Positions 1 through 6,233 are shown, numbered from the stretch's first letter. The stretch: 9,241 nucleotides of DNA from Alphaproteobacteria bacterium (GCA_026982585.1 JALSGW010000369.1:1-9241), one strand, 5' to 3'. Notes: generated by a model from the letters alone, not told the origin. Numbers and translations: made by a program.

Positions 1-672
1 GTGGATCCGGCCTTCTGGTTGCTGGTTCCGGCCTTTCTGGGCCTGCTCGGCTTCTTCGAGCCCTGTTCGCTCGGGGCGAGTCTGCTCGCGCTGCGACATC
101 TGGACGGCAAGGGACGGGCCCAGATGATCTCCGAACTCGTGGTCTTCGTCGCCACGCGCACGGCGGCGCTGGGGCTGCTCGGTGCGGCCGCGGCGTTGAT
201 CGGCCAGGCCTTCACCGGCTTCCAGCAGGGCATGTGGGTGGTGCTGGGTGCGCTCTACGTGCTGCTCGGCGTCCTGCTGCTTGCGGGACGGACGGATCTC
301 GCCGCCCGCCTCGTGCCTCTCTCTGGGCCGCGCTGGCAGGGGCGCAGGGGCGCGGCGATGCTCGGCCTCGCCCTCGGCCTCGGCATGCCCGCCTGTGCGG
401 CACCGCTTCTCTTCGCGCTCTTCGGTCTCGCCGCAAGCCAGGGGGCATCGGGCTGGGAGATGGCCTATGGGGCCGTCTCGCTCGCCGCCTTCGGCTTCTT
501 CCTCTCCGCGCCGTTGTTGCTGGCGGCGCTCTGGCCTCCATTGCGACGGCTCATGGAGCGGGCGGTAAGCTGGGCCGCGGGCGCCTCGAAGGCGGCCGGC
601 GGGGTGCTCGTGGCGGTCGGCCTCTGGTCGATCGCCATGGGCTTTCTCGTCAATCTCGAGAACTGGGCCTGA
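1..672 (+). CDS. ccdA: CcdA/DsbD-type cytochrome c biogenesis membrane protein
   Basis: Predicted inner-membrane thiol-disulfide carrier of the CcdA/DsbD family, which passes electrons from cytoplasmic thioredoxin to periplasmic thiol proteins (apocytochrome c maturation, disulfide isomerases). The 223 residues form about six hydrophobic helices (near 5-20, 43-70, 77-95, 117-145, 153-178 and 198-217). There are two intramembrane cysteines in family-like contexts: C22 in FFEPCSLGASLL and C132 in MPACAAPLLFALFG, matching the paired proline-cysteine motifs of helices 1 and 4 in CcdA. The length fits CcdA rather than full DsbD, since no thioredoxin-like domain is present. The first codon is a GTG at base 1, so the frame is open at the window edge and the real start could lie upstream. 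However, the first helix and its PC motif sit where they do in full-length CcdA, so little or nothing is missing. It converges on the TRAP operon with a 24-bp gap and no clear terminator between them. Its redox partner cannot be named from this window. Confidence 0.8.
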   Translation: MDPAFWLLVPAFLGLLGFFEPCSLGASLLALRHLDGKGRAQMISELVVFVATRTAALGLLGAAAALIGQAFTGFQQGMWVVLGALYVLLGVLLLAGRTDLAARLVPLSGPRWQGRRGAAMLGLALGLGMPACAAPLLFALFGLAASQGASGWEMAYGAVSLAAFGFFLSAPLLLAALWPPLRRLMERAVSWAAGASKAAGGVLVAVGLWSIAMGFLVNLENWA

Positions 673-696
673 TTCCGGCGACGCTCTCAGCACGGG

Positions 697-2019
697 TCAG
701 CCGAAGCGGGCCGGGCCCATCACCAGGTCCGGCAGCCAGGTGGCGATGCCCGGAAACAGGTAGAGCAGGGCGATGCCGAGCAGCATCAGCAGCATGAAGG
801 GCAGCGCCCCCTTGAGCACGCGCACGAGCGGCACCTCGGGGGCGATGGAGTTGATGACGTAGAGATTGAGCCCGACCGGCGGGGTGATCAGGCCGATCTC
901 CATGTTGATCGTGAACATCACCGCGAACCAGTAGGGATCGAAGCCCGCCTGGGTGACGATGGGCAGGAGAATGGGGGCGGTCATCAGGATCACCGCCACC
1001 GGCGGCAGGAAGAATCCGGCCACGAGCAAAAACAGATTGATCACCACCATGAGCAGCCAGGGCGGCAGCTGGAGGTCGGCGATCGCCTGGGCCACGCTCT
1101 GGGTGACGAACAGGCTCGAGAGCATGAAGGAGAAGAGGCCGGAGGCGGCGATGATCATCATGATCATCACCGATTCCCGGGTCGAATCCCGAAGGATCCG
1201 CCACAGCCGGGCGGGATCGCGGATGCGGTAGACCAGCACCACCAGGAGCAGGCACAGCGCCGCCCCCACGCCGGCGGCTTCCGAGGGGGTGGCGATGCCG
1301 CCGTAGAGCACGAACAGCACGCCCAACACCACCGCCAGGAAGGGCAACACCCGCGGCAGGATCTCGAGTTTCTCGCGCAGGCTGAAGGGGGTTTTGCGGC
1401 TGCGGAACCGCCAACCCCGCCGCCAGCTGGCGTACAGCGACCAGACCATGAACAGGCCGGTGAGCATGAGCCCGGGCAGGATGCCGGCGAGGAAGAGGCG
1501 GCCGATCGAGGTCTCGGTGGCGATGCCGTAGACGATCATGGTCACGCTGGGCGGAATCAGGATGCCCAGCGTGCCGCCGGCGGCGATCACCCCGGTCGCC
1601 ACCTCGTCCGGAACCCCGCGCTGGCGCATCTCGGGGATGCCCATCTTGCCGATGGCGGCGCAGGTGGCGGGGGAGGAGCCGGAGAGGGCGGCGAAGGTGG
1701 CGCAGGCGCCGATGTTGGCGATGACGATGCCGCCCGGCACCCGCCACAGCCAGCGGTCGAGCGCCGCATAGAGGTCCGCACCGGCGGGCGAGCTCGCCAC
1801 CGCCGCCCCCATGAGGATGAACATCGGAATCGAGACAAGCGCGAACTCGTTGATGGTGGCGAAGAAGGTCTCGGCGAGGATGGAGAGACTGTCCGGCCCC
1901 TCGAAGCCGACCAGGAACAGGATCGCGGTCAGCGCCAGGGCGAAGGCGATGGGAAGGCCGGTGGCGAGCAACAGGATCGTCACCAGCCCGACCAGAAGGC
2001 CGATCTCGAGCGGACTCAC
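697..2019 (-). CDS. dctM: TRAP transporter large permease DctM
   Basis: Large membrane subunit of a tripartite ATP-independent periplasmic (TRAP) transporter. In this family it forms the substrate channel and couples uptake, usually of a carboxylate, to the sodium gradient. The 440 residues contain about a dozen hydrophobic segments. Family hallmarks are visible: GSSPAT near 114-119, the AGGTLGILIPPSV loop at 147-159, GGIATPSEAAG at 240-250, and the second-repeat loop ITPPVGLNLYV at 378-388. The length is normal for DctM. The start is a GTG one base after the dctQ TGA (TGAGGTG), preceded by the strong Shine-Dalgarno run GGAGGAGGG at the end of dctQ, so translation is probably coupled. It is the last gene of the dctP-dctQ-dctM transcript. 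No intrinsic terminator is obvious between it and the convergent ccdA gene. The substrate cannot be deduced from the sequence. Confidence 0.95.
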   Translation of the reverse strand: MSPLEIGLLVGLVTILLLATGLPIAFALALTAILFLVGFEGPDSLSILAETFFATINEFALVSIPMFILMGAAVASSPAGADLYAALDRWLWRVPGGIVIANIGACATFAALSGSSPATCAAIGKMGIPEMRQRGVPDEVATGVIAAGGTLGILIPPSVTMIVYGIATETSIGRLFLAGILPGLMLTGLFMVWSLYASWRRGWRFRSRKTPFSLREKLEILPRVLPFLAVVLGVLFVLYGGIATPSEAAGVGAALCLLLVVLVYRIRDPARLWRILRDSTRESVMIMMIIAASGLFSFMLSSLFVTQSVAQAIADLQLPPWLLMVVINLFLLVAGFFLPPVAVILMTAPILLPIVTQAGFDPYWFAVMFTINMEIGLITPPVGLNLYVINSIAPEVPLVRVLKGALPFMLLMLLGIALLYLFPGIATWLPDLVMGPARFG

Positions 2020-2020
2020 C

Positions 2021-2518
2021 TCAACCCTCCTCCCCCTGCGCGCCGGCCAACCGCACCAGCAGCTCGGCCAGATACTGGAGGGTCAAAAGTCCGCTTCCCA
2101 ACAACAGCGGCAGCGTCGGAATCCACAGCGGCAGCGCCCACACCGTCTCGGTGGTCCAGCCCTCCCGCCACACCTCGAGCCAGTAGAGGGCGGATTGCCA
2201 GAACAACACCGCACAGAAGGCGAGGCCGAGGAGATCGGCCAGGACCCCGAGCCCGAGGCGCATGCGGCCGCCCAGAAGCTGCGGCAGCAGCTCCACCGCC
2301 ACATGACCGCGCAGCGCCAGCACATAGGGGCTGCCGAGGAAGGTGGCGGCGATGAGCGCGTAGGTGACGAACTCGGTCTGCCAGATGGTGGAACGGCCGA
2401 GACCATACCGCCAGACCACCATCTGCGTCACCACCAGCACCGCCGCCGCCACCAGGCCCGCGGCGAACACCCCGAAGGCGAGCGACAGGGTGCGCACGAA
2501 ACGATAGAAGGCCTTCAT
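2021..2518 (-). CDS. dctQ: TRAP transporter small permease DctQ
   Basis: Small membrane subunit of the TRAP transporter. It packs against DctM and is thought to help dock the periplasmic binding protein. With the ATG at 2518 the protein has 165 residues and four hydrophobic helices, as expected. Family features are the RYGLGRSTIWQTEF segment near 38-51 and the FLGSPYVLALRGHVAVELL segment, which carries the conserved histidine after helix 2. An in-frame GTG at 2557 would add 13 residues (GADIPAPAG and so on). I prefer the ATG because the added stretch is proline/alanine-rich, unlike the family, and because the extra codons fall in a perfect GC hairpin (2534-2555) that looks like an intercistronic element. 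Neither start has a good Shine-Dalgarno, so the start is uncertain. The downstream end abuts dctM with a one-base gap. Confidence 0.9.
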   Translation of the reverse strand: MKAFYRFVRTLSLAFGVFAAGLVAAAVLVVTQMVVWRYGLGRSTIWQTEFVTYALIAATFLGSPYVLALRGHVAVELLPQLLGGRMRLGLGVLADLLGLAFCAVLFWQSALYWLEVWREGWTTETVWALPLWIPTLPLLLGSGLLTLQYLAELLVRLAGAQGEEG

Positions 2519-2533
2519 GGAAGGGGCGCCGGC

Positions 2534-2555
2534 GGGGGCGGGGATGTCCGCCCCC
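2534..2555 (-). promoter_or_regulatory. Stem-loop between dctP and dctQ
   Basis: A perfect 8-bp inverted repeat, GGGGGCGG paired with CCGCCCCC, has a 6-base loop. It starts 12 bases past the dctP stop codon and ends before the preferred dctQ ATG. There is no T-run, so it is not a standard terminator. Intercistronic stem-loops in transporter operons are known to protect the upstream binding-protein message from 3' exonucleases, giving more binding protein than permease, and a dctP-dctQ hairpin is known in other TRAP operons. The structure is seen; the role is inferred. Confidence 0.5.
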
Positions 2556-2567
2556 ACGGTCTCGATA

Positions 2568-3545
2568 CTACTCGACGGAGAGCGCGAGGTCGATCAGCTT
2601 GGCCCCGCCCTCCACCTTCTCGGCGAAGGTCTTGTAGGCGCTCTCCCGCGCCACCGCGAGCCAGGCCTCGAACTCGGCGTCGGTCATCTCCACCACCTCG
2701 ACGCCCGCTTCCTTGAACACCCGGATCATGTTCTCGTCGAGCTCCTTGGCCTTTTCGAAGAAGTAGGCCTCCGCCTTCTCCCCCGCGGCCAGGAGCGCCG
2801 CCCGCTGTTCGTCGTTGAGCTTCATCCAGGTCTTCTTGGACATCAGCACGGGCTCGTACATGAACCAGAGGGCGTTCTTGCCCGGCGCCGTCAGGCAGCG
2901 CACCACCTCATAGAGACGATAGGAGACGAAGCTCGCGGAACTGGTGTTCGCCGCATCCAGCACCCCCTGCTGGATGGCGGTGTAGATCTCGGAGCTCGGC
3001 ATGGAGGCGATGGAGGCGCCGGCGGCCGCCAGCATTTCCTCGAACATCGGCCCCGCGGCGCGCATCACCAGCCCCTGGACGGTCTCGGGACCGCGGATGC
3101 ACTCTTTGGTGGAGGCGAAGGCGCCGGCAAGCCAGGCATCGGCCAGCACCACCACCCCGGCGTCGTCGATGATCTTCTTGATCTCCTCCATGAACGGCGA
3201 ATCGTTGAGCCGTGCGGCGCGCTCGTGGTTGCGCACGAGCCCCGGCATCAGGGTGGCGCTGAACTGGGGATGGCGGCCGGAGGCGTAGTCGAGCGGAAAG
3301 GCCGAGATGTCCAGCTGGCCCTTGACCATCGCGCCCCACTGTTCGCGGGGCTTGAAGAGGGACTTGGCCGGATAGACCTGGATCTTCAGGCCGACGTCGG
3401 CGGCCTCCACCTCCCGCTTGATGATCTGCAGCATTTCATCGCGCACATCCCCGGCCGGCCACTGATGCGACGCCTTGAGGGTGAGCGTCTGGGCCGCCGC
3501 GGCGGACGAGGCCAGGACAAGGGCGGCAACAGCGACTCGGAACAT
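2568..3545 (-). CDS. dctP: TRAP transporter periplasmic solute-binding protein DctP
   Basis: Periplasmic solute receptor that delivers substrate to DctQM. The 325 residues begin with a short Sec signal peptide (MFRVAVAALVLASSAAAA, predicted cleavage before Q19), followed by the mature start LTLKASHQWP. The segment GLVMRAAG at 159-165 holds R162 at the position of the conserved arginine that binds the substrate carboxylate in DctP/SiaP proteins. MPSSEIYTAIQQGVLDAAN at 182-200 is the other family signature. The length is normal. The ATG start is fixed by the signal peptide and by a strong ribosome site, AAGGAGGGGAGG, a few bases upstream. It is first in the operon, consistent with the highest expression. 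A carboxylate ligand is likely, but its identity cannot be read from the sequence. The two cysteines C149 and C217 are unremarked; a disulfide is possible but unproven. Confidence 0.95.
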   Translation of the reverse strand: MFRVAVAALVLASSAAAAQTLTLKASHQWPAGDVRDEMLQIIKREVEAADVGLKIQVYPAKSLFKPREQWGAMVKGQLDISAFPLDYASGRHPQFSATLMPGLVRNHERAARLNDSPFMEEIKKIIDDAGVVVLADAWLAGAFASTKECIRGPETVQGLVMRAAGPMFEEMLAAAGASIASMPSSEIYTAIQQGVLDAANTSSASFVSYRLYEVVRCLTAPGKNALWFMYEPVLMSKKTWMKLNDEQRAALLAAGEKAEAYFFEKAKELDENMIRVFKEAGVEVVEMTDAEFEAWLAVARESAYKTFAEKVEGGAKLIDLALSVE

Positions 3546-3582
3546 GACCTCCCCTCCTTATCCGTATGACAGGTGGGCCCGC

Positions 3583-3609
3583 ATTATCCCGTGCCACAGG
3601 CTCTGACAA
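3583..3609 (-). promoter_or_regulatory. Candidate sigma-70 promoter of the dctPQM operon
   Basis: On the minus strand, TTGTCA (3604-3609) and GATAAT (3583-3588) each match five of six bases of the -35 and -10 consensus. The spacing is 15 bp, shorter than the usual 17. The predicted transcript would begin near 3576, giving a leader of roughly 30 nt before the dctP ATG. The boxes are seen; promoter activity is inferred. Confidence 0.45.
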
Positions 3610-3720
3610 GCCCGCGGGGATGGAGATCGGGCGACCCCATCCGCAGCATGCGCGAATGCCCGGCCCGGAGCTGCGGCCGACGCATCGCAACACTGTGAGC
3701 CTCAAGGGGCTTTGCGGGAC

Positions 3721-3749
3721 TGGTCGAGCGCCCGGCTTCCACCTATATG
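3721..3749 (+). promoter_or_regulatory. Weak candidate promoter for the plus-strand small RNA
   Basis: TATATG at 3744-3749 is a reasonable -10 box in otherwise GC-rich sequence and sits about 12 bases before the first hairpin of the candidate RNA. The matching -35 region (TGGTCG at 3721-3726) fits poorly. It was chosen partly because it lies where the structured RNA needs a start, so this is suggestive only. Confidence 0.3.
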
Positions 3750-3755
3750 GCGCAG

Positions 3756-3914
3756 TGCAGCAGGGCGGTGGTTCTGGGCCGTCCTGCCTGGTCGCCAGAC
3801 GACCAGCTCCGGACGCAAGGTCCGGGGTGGAGGGGGTCCGGCAAGGCCTCCTCACTCCCAGACGTTCAGCCTCCCTGATCTCCTTGGCCGGGTCTTCGGA
3901 CCCGGTCTTTTTTT
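3756..3914 (+). ncRNA. Candidate structured small RNA of about 160 nt, unrecognised family
   Basis: Three almost contiguous hairpins are seen. The first pairs CAGGGCGG (3761-3768) with CCGTCCTG (3779-3786), one G-U. The second pairs CTGGTCG (3788-3794) with CGACCAG (3800-3806), perfect. The third pairs CTCCGGAC (3807-3814) with GTCCGGGG (3820-3827), one G-U. A weaker helix, GGAGG (3829-3833) with CCTCC (3847-3851), follows, then a C/U-rich linker (about 3852-3885, including CCTCCC and TCTCCTT), then a strong intrinsic terminator ending at 3914. The terminator works only on the plus strand, yet no plus-strand protein gene precedes it: flanking dctP and msrP are both on the minus strand, and frames here lack family-like protein sequence. 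A stand-alone RNA gene explains this best. The linker resembles an anti-Shine-Dalgarno segment. I do not recognise 6S, SRP RNA, RNase P, tmRNA or a common riboswitch. The 5' end is approximate. The rest of the 495-bp gap (3915-4040) shows nothing clear. Confidence 0.5.
3886..3914 (+). terminator. Strong intrinsic terminator with UUCG tetraloop
   Basis: GGCCGGGTC (3886-3894), loop TTCG and GACCCGGTC (3899-3907) form a 9-bp stem with one G-U pair near the base, closed by the extra-stable C(UUCG)G tetraloop. Seven consecutive T follow (3908-3914). The T-run exists only in the plus direction; read on the minus strand the stem is followed by CCAAGG, so it is not the msrP terminator. Confidence 0.85.
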
Positions 3915-4040
3915 GGCGCCTGGGCGAAGGCCCGCGCCCGCAAGCGTTCGGCGGCAATCCGGAAGGGATGCCGGACTCCCACATGCGCGCGCGGGCGTTC
4001 CGGCTGCCGCTCCTCTCGGCGCCCTCTCGAGCGCCCAAGC

Positions 4041-5024
4041 TCACATGAAGAGAGGTTCGTCCTCGAGGCCGCGGTAGAGCTCCGCGACCGAGGCGGCATA
4101 ACCGTTGAAGAGCTGCGTGGGCACCCGGTCGTCGCCGCCGAGCATGCGCTCGAAACGCTGGCTCCAGCGCGGATGGGGCACCTCGGGGTTGACGTTGGCC
4201 CAAAAACCGTACTCGTGGCCCGCCACGGTGGACCAGAAGGTCTTGGGACGCTCGGCGGTGAAGGTGAAGCGGACGATGGATTTGACCGATTTGAAGCCGT
4301 ACTTCCAAGGTACCACCAGCCTGAGCGGCGCGCCGTTCTGGGGCGGCAGGGGCTTGCCGTAGAGGCCGGTTGCGAGAAAGGCGAGCTCGTGTGCGGCCTC
4401 CTCGAGGGTGAGGGCCTCCACATAGGGCCAGGGATACCAGGACTGGCGCTGTCCTGCCGCCACCTCCGGCAGCAGGAAGCTCTCCATGCGCACATAGCGG
4501 GCGGCGGCAAGCGGCTGCACCAGATCCAAGAACGCCCGGAAGGGAAAGCCGGTCCAGGGCACCGCGATCGCCCAGGCCTCCACGCAGCGGTGGCGATAGA
4601 GCCGCTCCTCGAGCGGCAGCCTGCGGATGAGATCCTCCACCTCCCATTCCCGCGGCCGCTCCACCAGACCGTCCACGCGCAGGCGCCAGGGCTTGAGCGG
4701 CAGGGCCTGGGCGTCCTTCCAGATCCGCTTGTGGGCGCCGAATTCGTAGAAGTTGTTGTAGGTGGTGGCCCAGCGCTCGTCGGTCAGGGGACGGTCGAGG
4801 GTATAGCGGGGGTTGCGCGGGGCCGGATAGAGATCCGCGGCCACCGGCGTCGGGCCGCTTGGCGACCCGCCGCCCACATCCTCGGTCCCTCTGAGCCAGG
4901 AATCGAAGAAGAACAGCGGCGCGGCACCGGCGGTGCGCAAGAGCCGCCTGCGGCTCCAGTAGACCTCCTCCGGGGCCGCGAGACGCTCCGGAAGCTCCCA
5001 GCCGCGCCGGCTTCGCACGAACAT
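4041..5024 (-). CDS. msrP: Protein-methionine-sulfoxide reductase catalytic subunit MsrP (YedY)
   Basis: Periplasmic molybdopterin enzyme that reduces methionine sulfoxide in proteins damaged by oxidants. The 327 residues belong to the sulfite-oxidase fold. Visible hallmarks are the twin-arginine signal SRRRLLRTAG at 24-33, followed by a hydrophobic run; NNFYEFG at 90-96; the molybdenum-ligand cysteine C147 in YRHRCVEAWAIAVPW; GAPLRLVVPWKYGFKSVKSI at 231-250; and the C-terminal FNGYAASVAELY. These match E. coli YedY. The ATG at 5024 has a good ribosome site (GAGGAGGG) and places the Tat motif correctly; the longer open frame upstream is out of frame with the real neighbour. In E. coli the haem membrane subunit MsrQ (YedZ) lies next to it and supplies electrons, but no such gene is found here. 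A 76-bp gap separates it from the upstream same-strand gene, so it may share that transcript or have its own promoter. No clear terminator follows its stop. Confidence 0.93.
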   Translation of the reverse strand: MFVRSRRGWELPERLAAPEEVYWSRRRLLRTAGAAPLFFFDSWLRGTEDVGGGSPSGPTPVAADLYPAPRNPRYTLDRPLTDERWATTYNNFYEFGAHKRIWKDAQALPLKPWRLRVDGLVERPREWEVEDLIRRLPLEERLYRHRCVEAWAIAVPWTGFPFRAFLDLVQPLAAARYVRMESFLLPEVAAGQRQSWYPWPYVEALTLEEAAHELAFLATGLYGKPLPPQNGAPLRLVVPWKYGFKSVKSIVRFTFTAERPKTFWSTVAGHEYGFWANVNPEVPHPRWSQRFERMLGGDDRVPTQLFNGYAASVAELYRGLEDEPLFM

Positions 5025-5100
5025 GGCACCCTCCTCGCCGCTCGCATCGCAATGTCGCAGGTTCGATACGACTTTAGCGTCGGGCGGCTCGGGCGCCCAG

Positions 5101-5736
5101 TCACGACTGCGAGACGGACGGCGGGAGCTCGCGGAGGACGGCGGCGCGAAGGGCCTCGGGCCGGGCCAGCCGCTCGAGCTCGACGTGGTACTGCACCAGG
5201 AAAAAGCGCAGATTGTTGACCACGTGCTCGCGGTCGTGCTCGCGCAGGTTGGTGTGGATCGGCAGCAACTCGAACACCGCCTCGCCGCAGGCATAACCGA
5301 CCATGTGCACCGGCCGCGGCTGGGCCAGATTGGCGCGCTCGAGGCGCCGGTTGAGCGCCTCGAGACGATCCTCCCAGTCGCGCCGGTGGGCCGGGATCGG
5401 ATAGCGCAGCAGCGCGCCGCGGGCGAGCCGGGTGAGAAGCTCCGGCAGCGGCGCCTCGGGCACCTCCCGCCGGCGCAGGTAGATCTGGGTGACCTCGCAC
5501 ACATCCGCGAGCACCGCCGCGTAGGACTCCCAGCGGCAGTAGTCGAGCGCGTCCCTGAAGCGCTCGTCCTCGAACAGCTTGATCCACATCACGCCGGCAC
5601 GGGCGCGGCAATAGTCGAGGGTCGCCTTCTGGGAGATGAAGGCGCTGTGGGCGGCGATGAACTCGCCGAGGCCGTCGAGGTCGTGGATCGGGGCCTTGGG
5701 CTTGGGCTGGAACAAGTCGCGCAGCCAGGCGAGCAT
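5101..5736 (-). CDS. Hypothetical soluble protein, 211 aa
   Basis: I do not recognise this protein. The ATG at 5736 has a fair ribosome site (GGTGGAGG) and gives MLAWLRDLFQPKPKAP, a short amphipathic start followed by a mostly helical, charged protein with no signal peptide and no membrane span. Four cysteines (C43, C67, C80, C150) lie mainly in the first half; two occur in the similar phrases LDYCRA and LDYCRW (about 40-45 and 64-69), which hints at an internal repeat or paired helices. The C-terminal half contains a histidine-rich stretch (HMVGYACGEAVFELLPIHTN, 144-163, then H168, H171 and H184) that could bind metal or haem, though there is no motif to name. Its codon use resembles its neighbours and it is surely expressed protein, not a shadow. 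It lies 76 bp upstream of msrP on the same strand and may be co-transcribed with it; a link to periplasmic repair is possible but unsupported. Confidence 0.75.
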   Translation of the reverse strand: MLAWLRDLFQPKPKAPIHDLDGLGEFIAAHSAFISQKATLDYCRARAGVMWIKLFEDERFRDALDYCRWESYAAVLADVCEVTQIYLRRREVPEAPLPELLTRLARGALLRYPIPAHRRDWEDRLEALNRRLERANLAQPRPVHMVGYACGEAVFELLPIHTNLREHDREHVVNNLRFFLVQYHVELERLARPEALRAAVLRELPPSVSQS

Positions 5737-5770
5737 GGCACACCTCCACCCTGCGACATCCGACCGCATA

Positions 5771-5790
5771 GCCCGAGCCCACCCTCGGGC
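5771..5790. repeat. 7-bp inverted repeat upstream of the 211-aa gene
   Basis: GCCCGAG (5771-5777) and CTCGGGC (5784-5790) are perfect arms around a 6-base centre, 34 bp upstream of the 211-aa gene start. On the minus strand it lies between a TTGCCC and a TATGCG that could be weak -35/-10 boxes 16 bp apart, so it could be an operator in the spacer or just a leader hairpin. The arms are seen; the role is inferred. Confidence 0.35.
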
Positions 5791-5834
5791 AAGGGGAAGG
5801 ATGACGGATTGCCGCAGCCGCCACGACTCCGGAA

Positions 5835-5846
5835 GCCAAGCTTGGC
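5835..5846. promoter_or_regulatory. 12-bp perfect palindrome in the divergent intergenic region
   Basis: GCCAAGCTTGGC is a perfect palindrome about midway between the divergently transcribed 211-aa gene and the symporter operon. A dimeric regulator could bind here and act on both sides. No regulator gene is present in the window, and a single 12-bp palindrome can arise by chance, so the assignment is tentative. Confidence 0.3.
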
Positions 5847-5863
5847 ACAAGGATCCTACCGTC

Positions 5864-5890
5864 GCCGCCGGGGACGGCGCGGCCGGCGGC
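5864..5890 (+). promoter_or_regulatory. GC hairpin in the leader region of the symporter operon
   Basis: GCCGCCGG (5864-5871) and CCGGCGGC (5883-5890) form a perfect 8-bp stem with an 11-base loop, about 75 bp before the DUF4212 start codon and followed by purine-rich sequence. There is no T-run. It may structure the 5' leader of the operon mRNA, but such stems are also common by chance in DNA this GC-rich. Confidence 0.3.
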
Positions 5891-5963
5891 AAGGAGAGGA
5901 GGCTCCGGGCCGGTTTCGGCGCGGTGCGCCGGATCGAGCCGGGCAGCGGAAGGGAGATGCGCG

Positions 5964-6221
5964 ATGACGGAACCCGGTCGCATGGTGGAATACTGGGTGA
6001 AAACCCGGAATCTCCTGTGGATCACGATGATCCTGTGGGTGTTCTTCAGCTTCGTGATCCATTTCTTCGTCAATGCGCTCAATCAGATCACGTTCCTCGG
6101 CTTTCCCCTCGGCTTCTACATGGCGGCGCAGGGGTCGCTGATCGCCTTCGTGTTGATCATCTTCTTCTACGCCCATCGTCAGAACAAGATCGACGAAGAG
6201 TTCGGCGTGGCCGAGGACTAA
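5964..6221 (+). CDS. DUF4212 small subunit of sodium:solute symporter
   Basis: Small membrane protein of 85 residues that in many bacteria is encoded directly before a VC_2705-type sodium:solute symporter and is taken as its small subunit. Two hydrophobic helices are seen (about 17-36 and 48-70), separated by a short loop with the family phrase NALNQITFLGFPLGFY, then AAQGSLIAFV and a charged tail NKIDEEFGVAED. The order YW at 10-11, the N-Q-I-x(3)-G-F-P-L-G-F phrase and the DxEFGV end are all typical of DUF4212. The ATG at 5964 has a good ribosome site (GGAAGGGAG). The gene ends in TAA 12 bp before the symporter start, so the two are surely co-transcribed. Its exact molecular role in the complex is not established. 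Confidence 0.92.
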   Translation: MTEPGRMVEYWVKTRNLLWITMILWVFFSFVIHFFVNALNQITFLGFPLGFYMAAQGSLIAFVLIIFFYAHRQNKIDEEFGVAED

Positions 6222-6233
6222 GGGAGGCGGATC

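Noticed and set aside
1150..1170. Palindromic ATGATCATCATGATCAT string
   Set aside because: It encodes a Met/Ile run within a membrane helix of DctM (MIMMII) and needs no other explanation.
1811..2716. Plus-strand open frame opposite dctM, dctQ and dctP
   Set aside because: A shadow of three recognised TRAP genes; low-complexity Arg/Gln/His translation.
3564..3570. GTATGAC as a GntR/FadR-type GTNNNAC operator in the dctP leader
   Set aside because: It is a seven-base match with only four fixed bases, too little to support a regulator site, and no GntR gene is nearby.
3756..3914. Identification of the small RNA as 6S, SRP RNA, tmRNA or a c-di-GMP riboswitch
   Set aside because: The hairpins are local, not the single long closing stem of 6S. 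The SRP GGAAGGAAGCAG-type loop, a tmRNA end and the riboswitch core are absent, and no gene follows on the plus strand to be controlled.
3436..5052. Long minus-strand open frame of 538 codons across msrP and the gap to dctP
   Set aside because: It is antiphase to msrP, overlaps the start of dctP, and its translation is Arg/Ala/Gly/Pro-rich with no family likeness. High GC makes such frames common.
5835..5856. HindIII and BamHI sites close together, with a string like the pUC polylinker edge (CCAAGCTTGGCAC)
   Set aside because: The match to vector sequence stops after 13 bases and the flanks are native GC-rich sequence, so vector contamination is unlikely.
5841..5857. TTGGCAC as the -24 box of a sigma-54 promoter for the symporter operon
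   Set aside because: The bases at the required -12 position are CT rather than GC and the TTGC box is missing.
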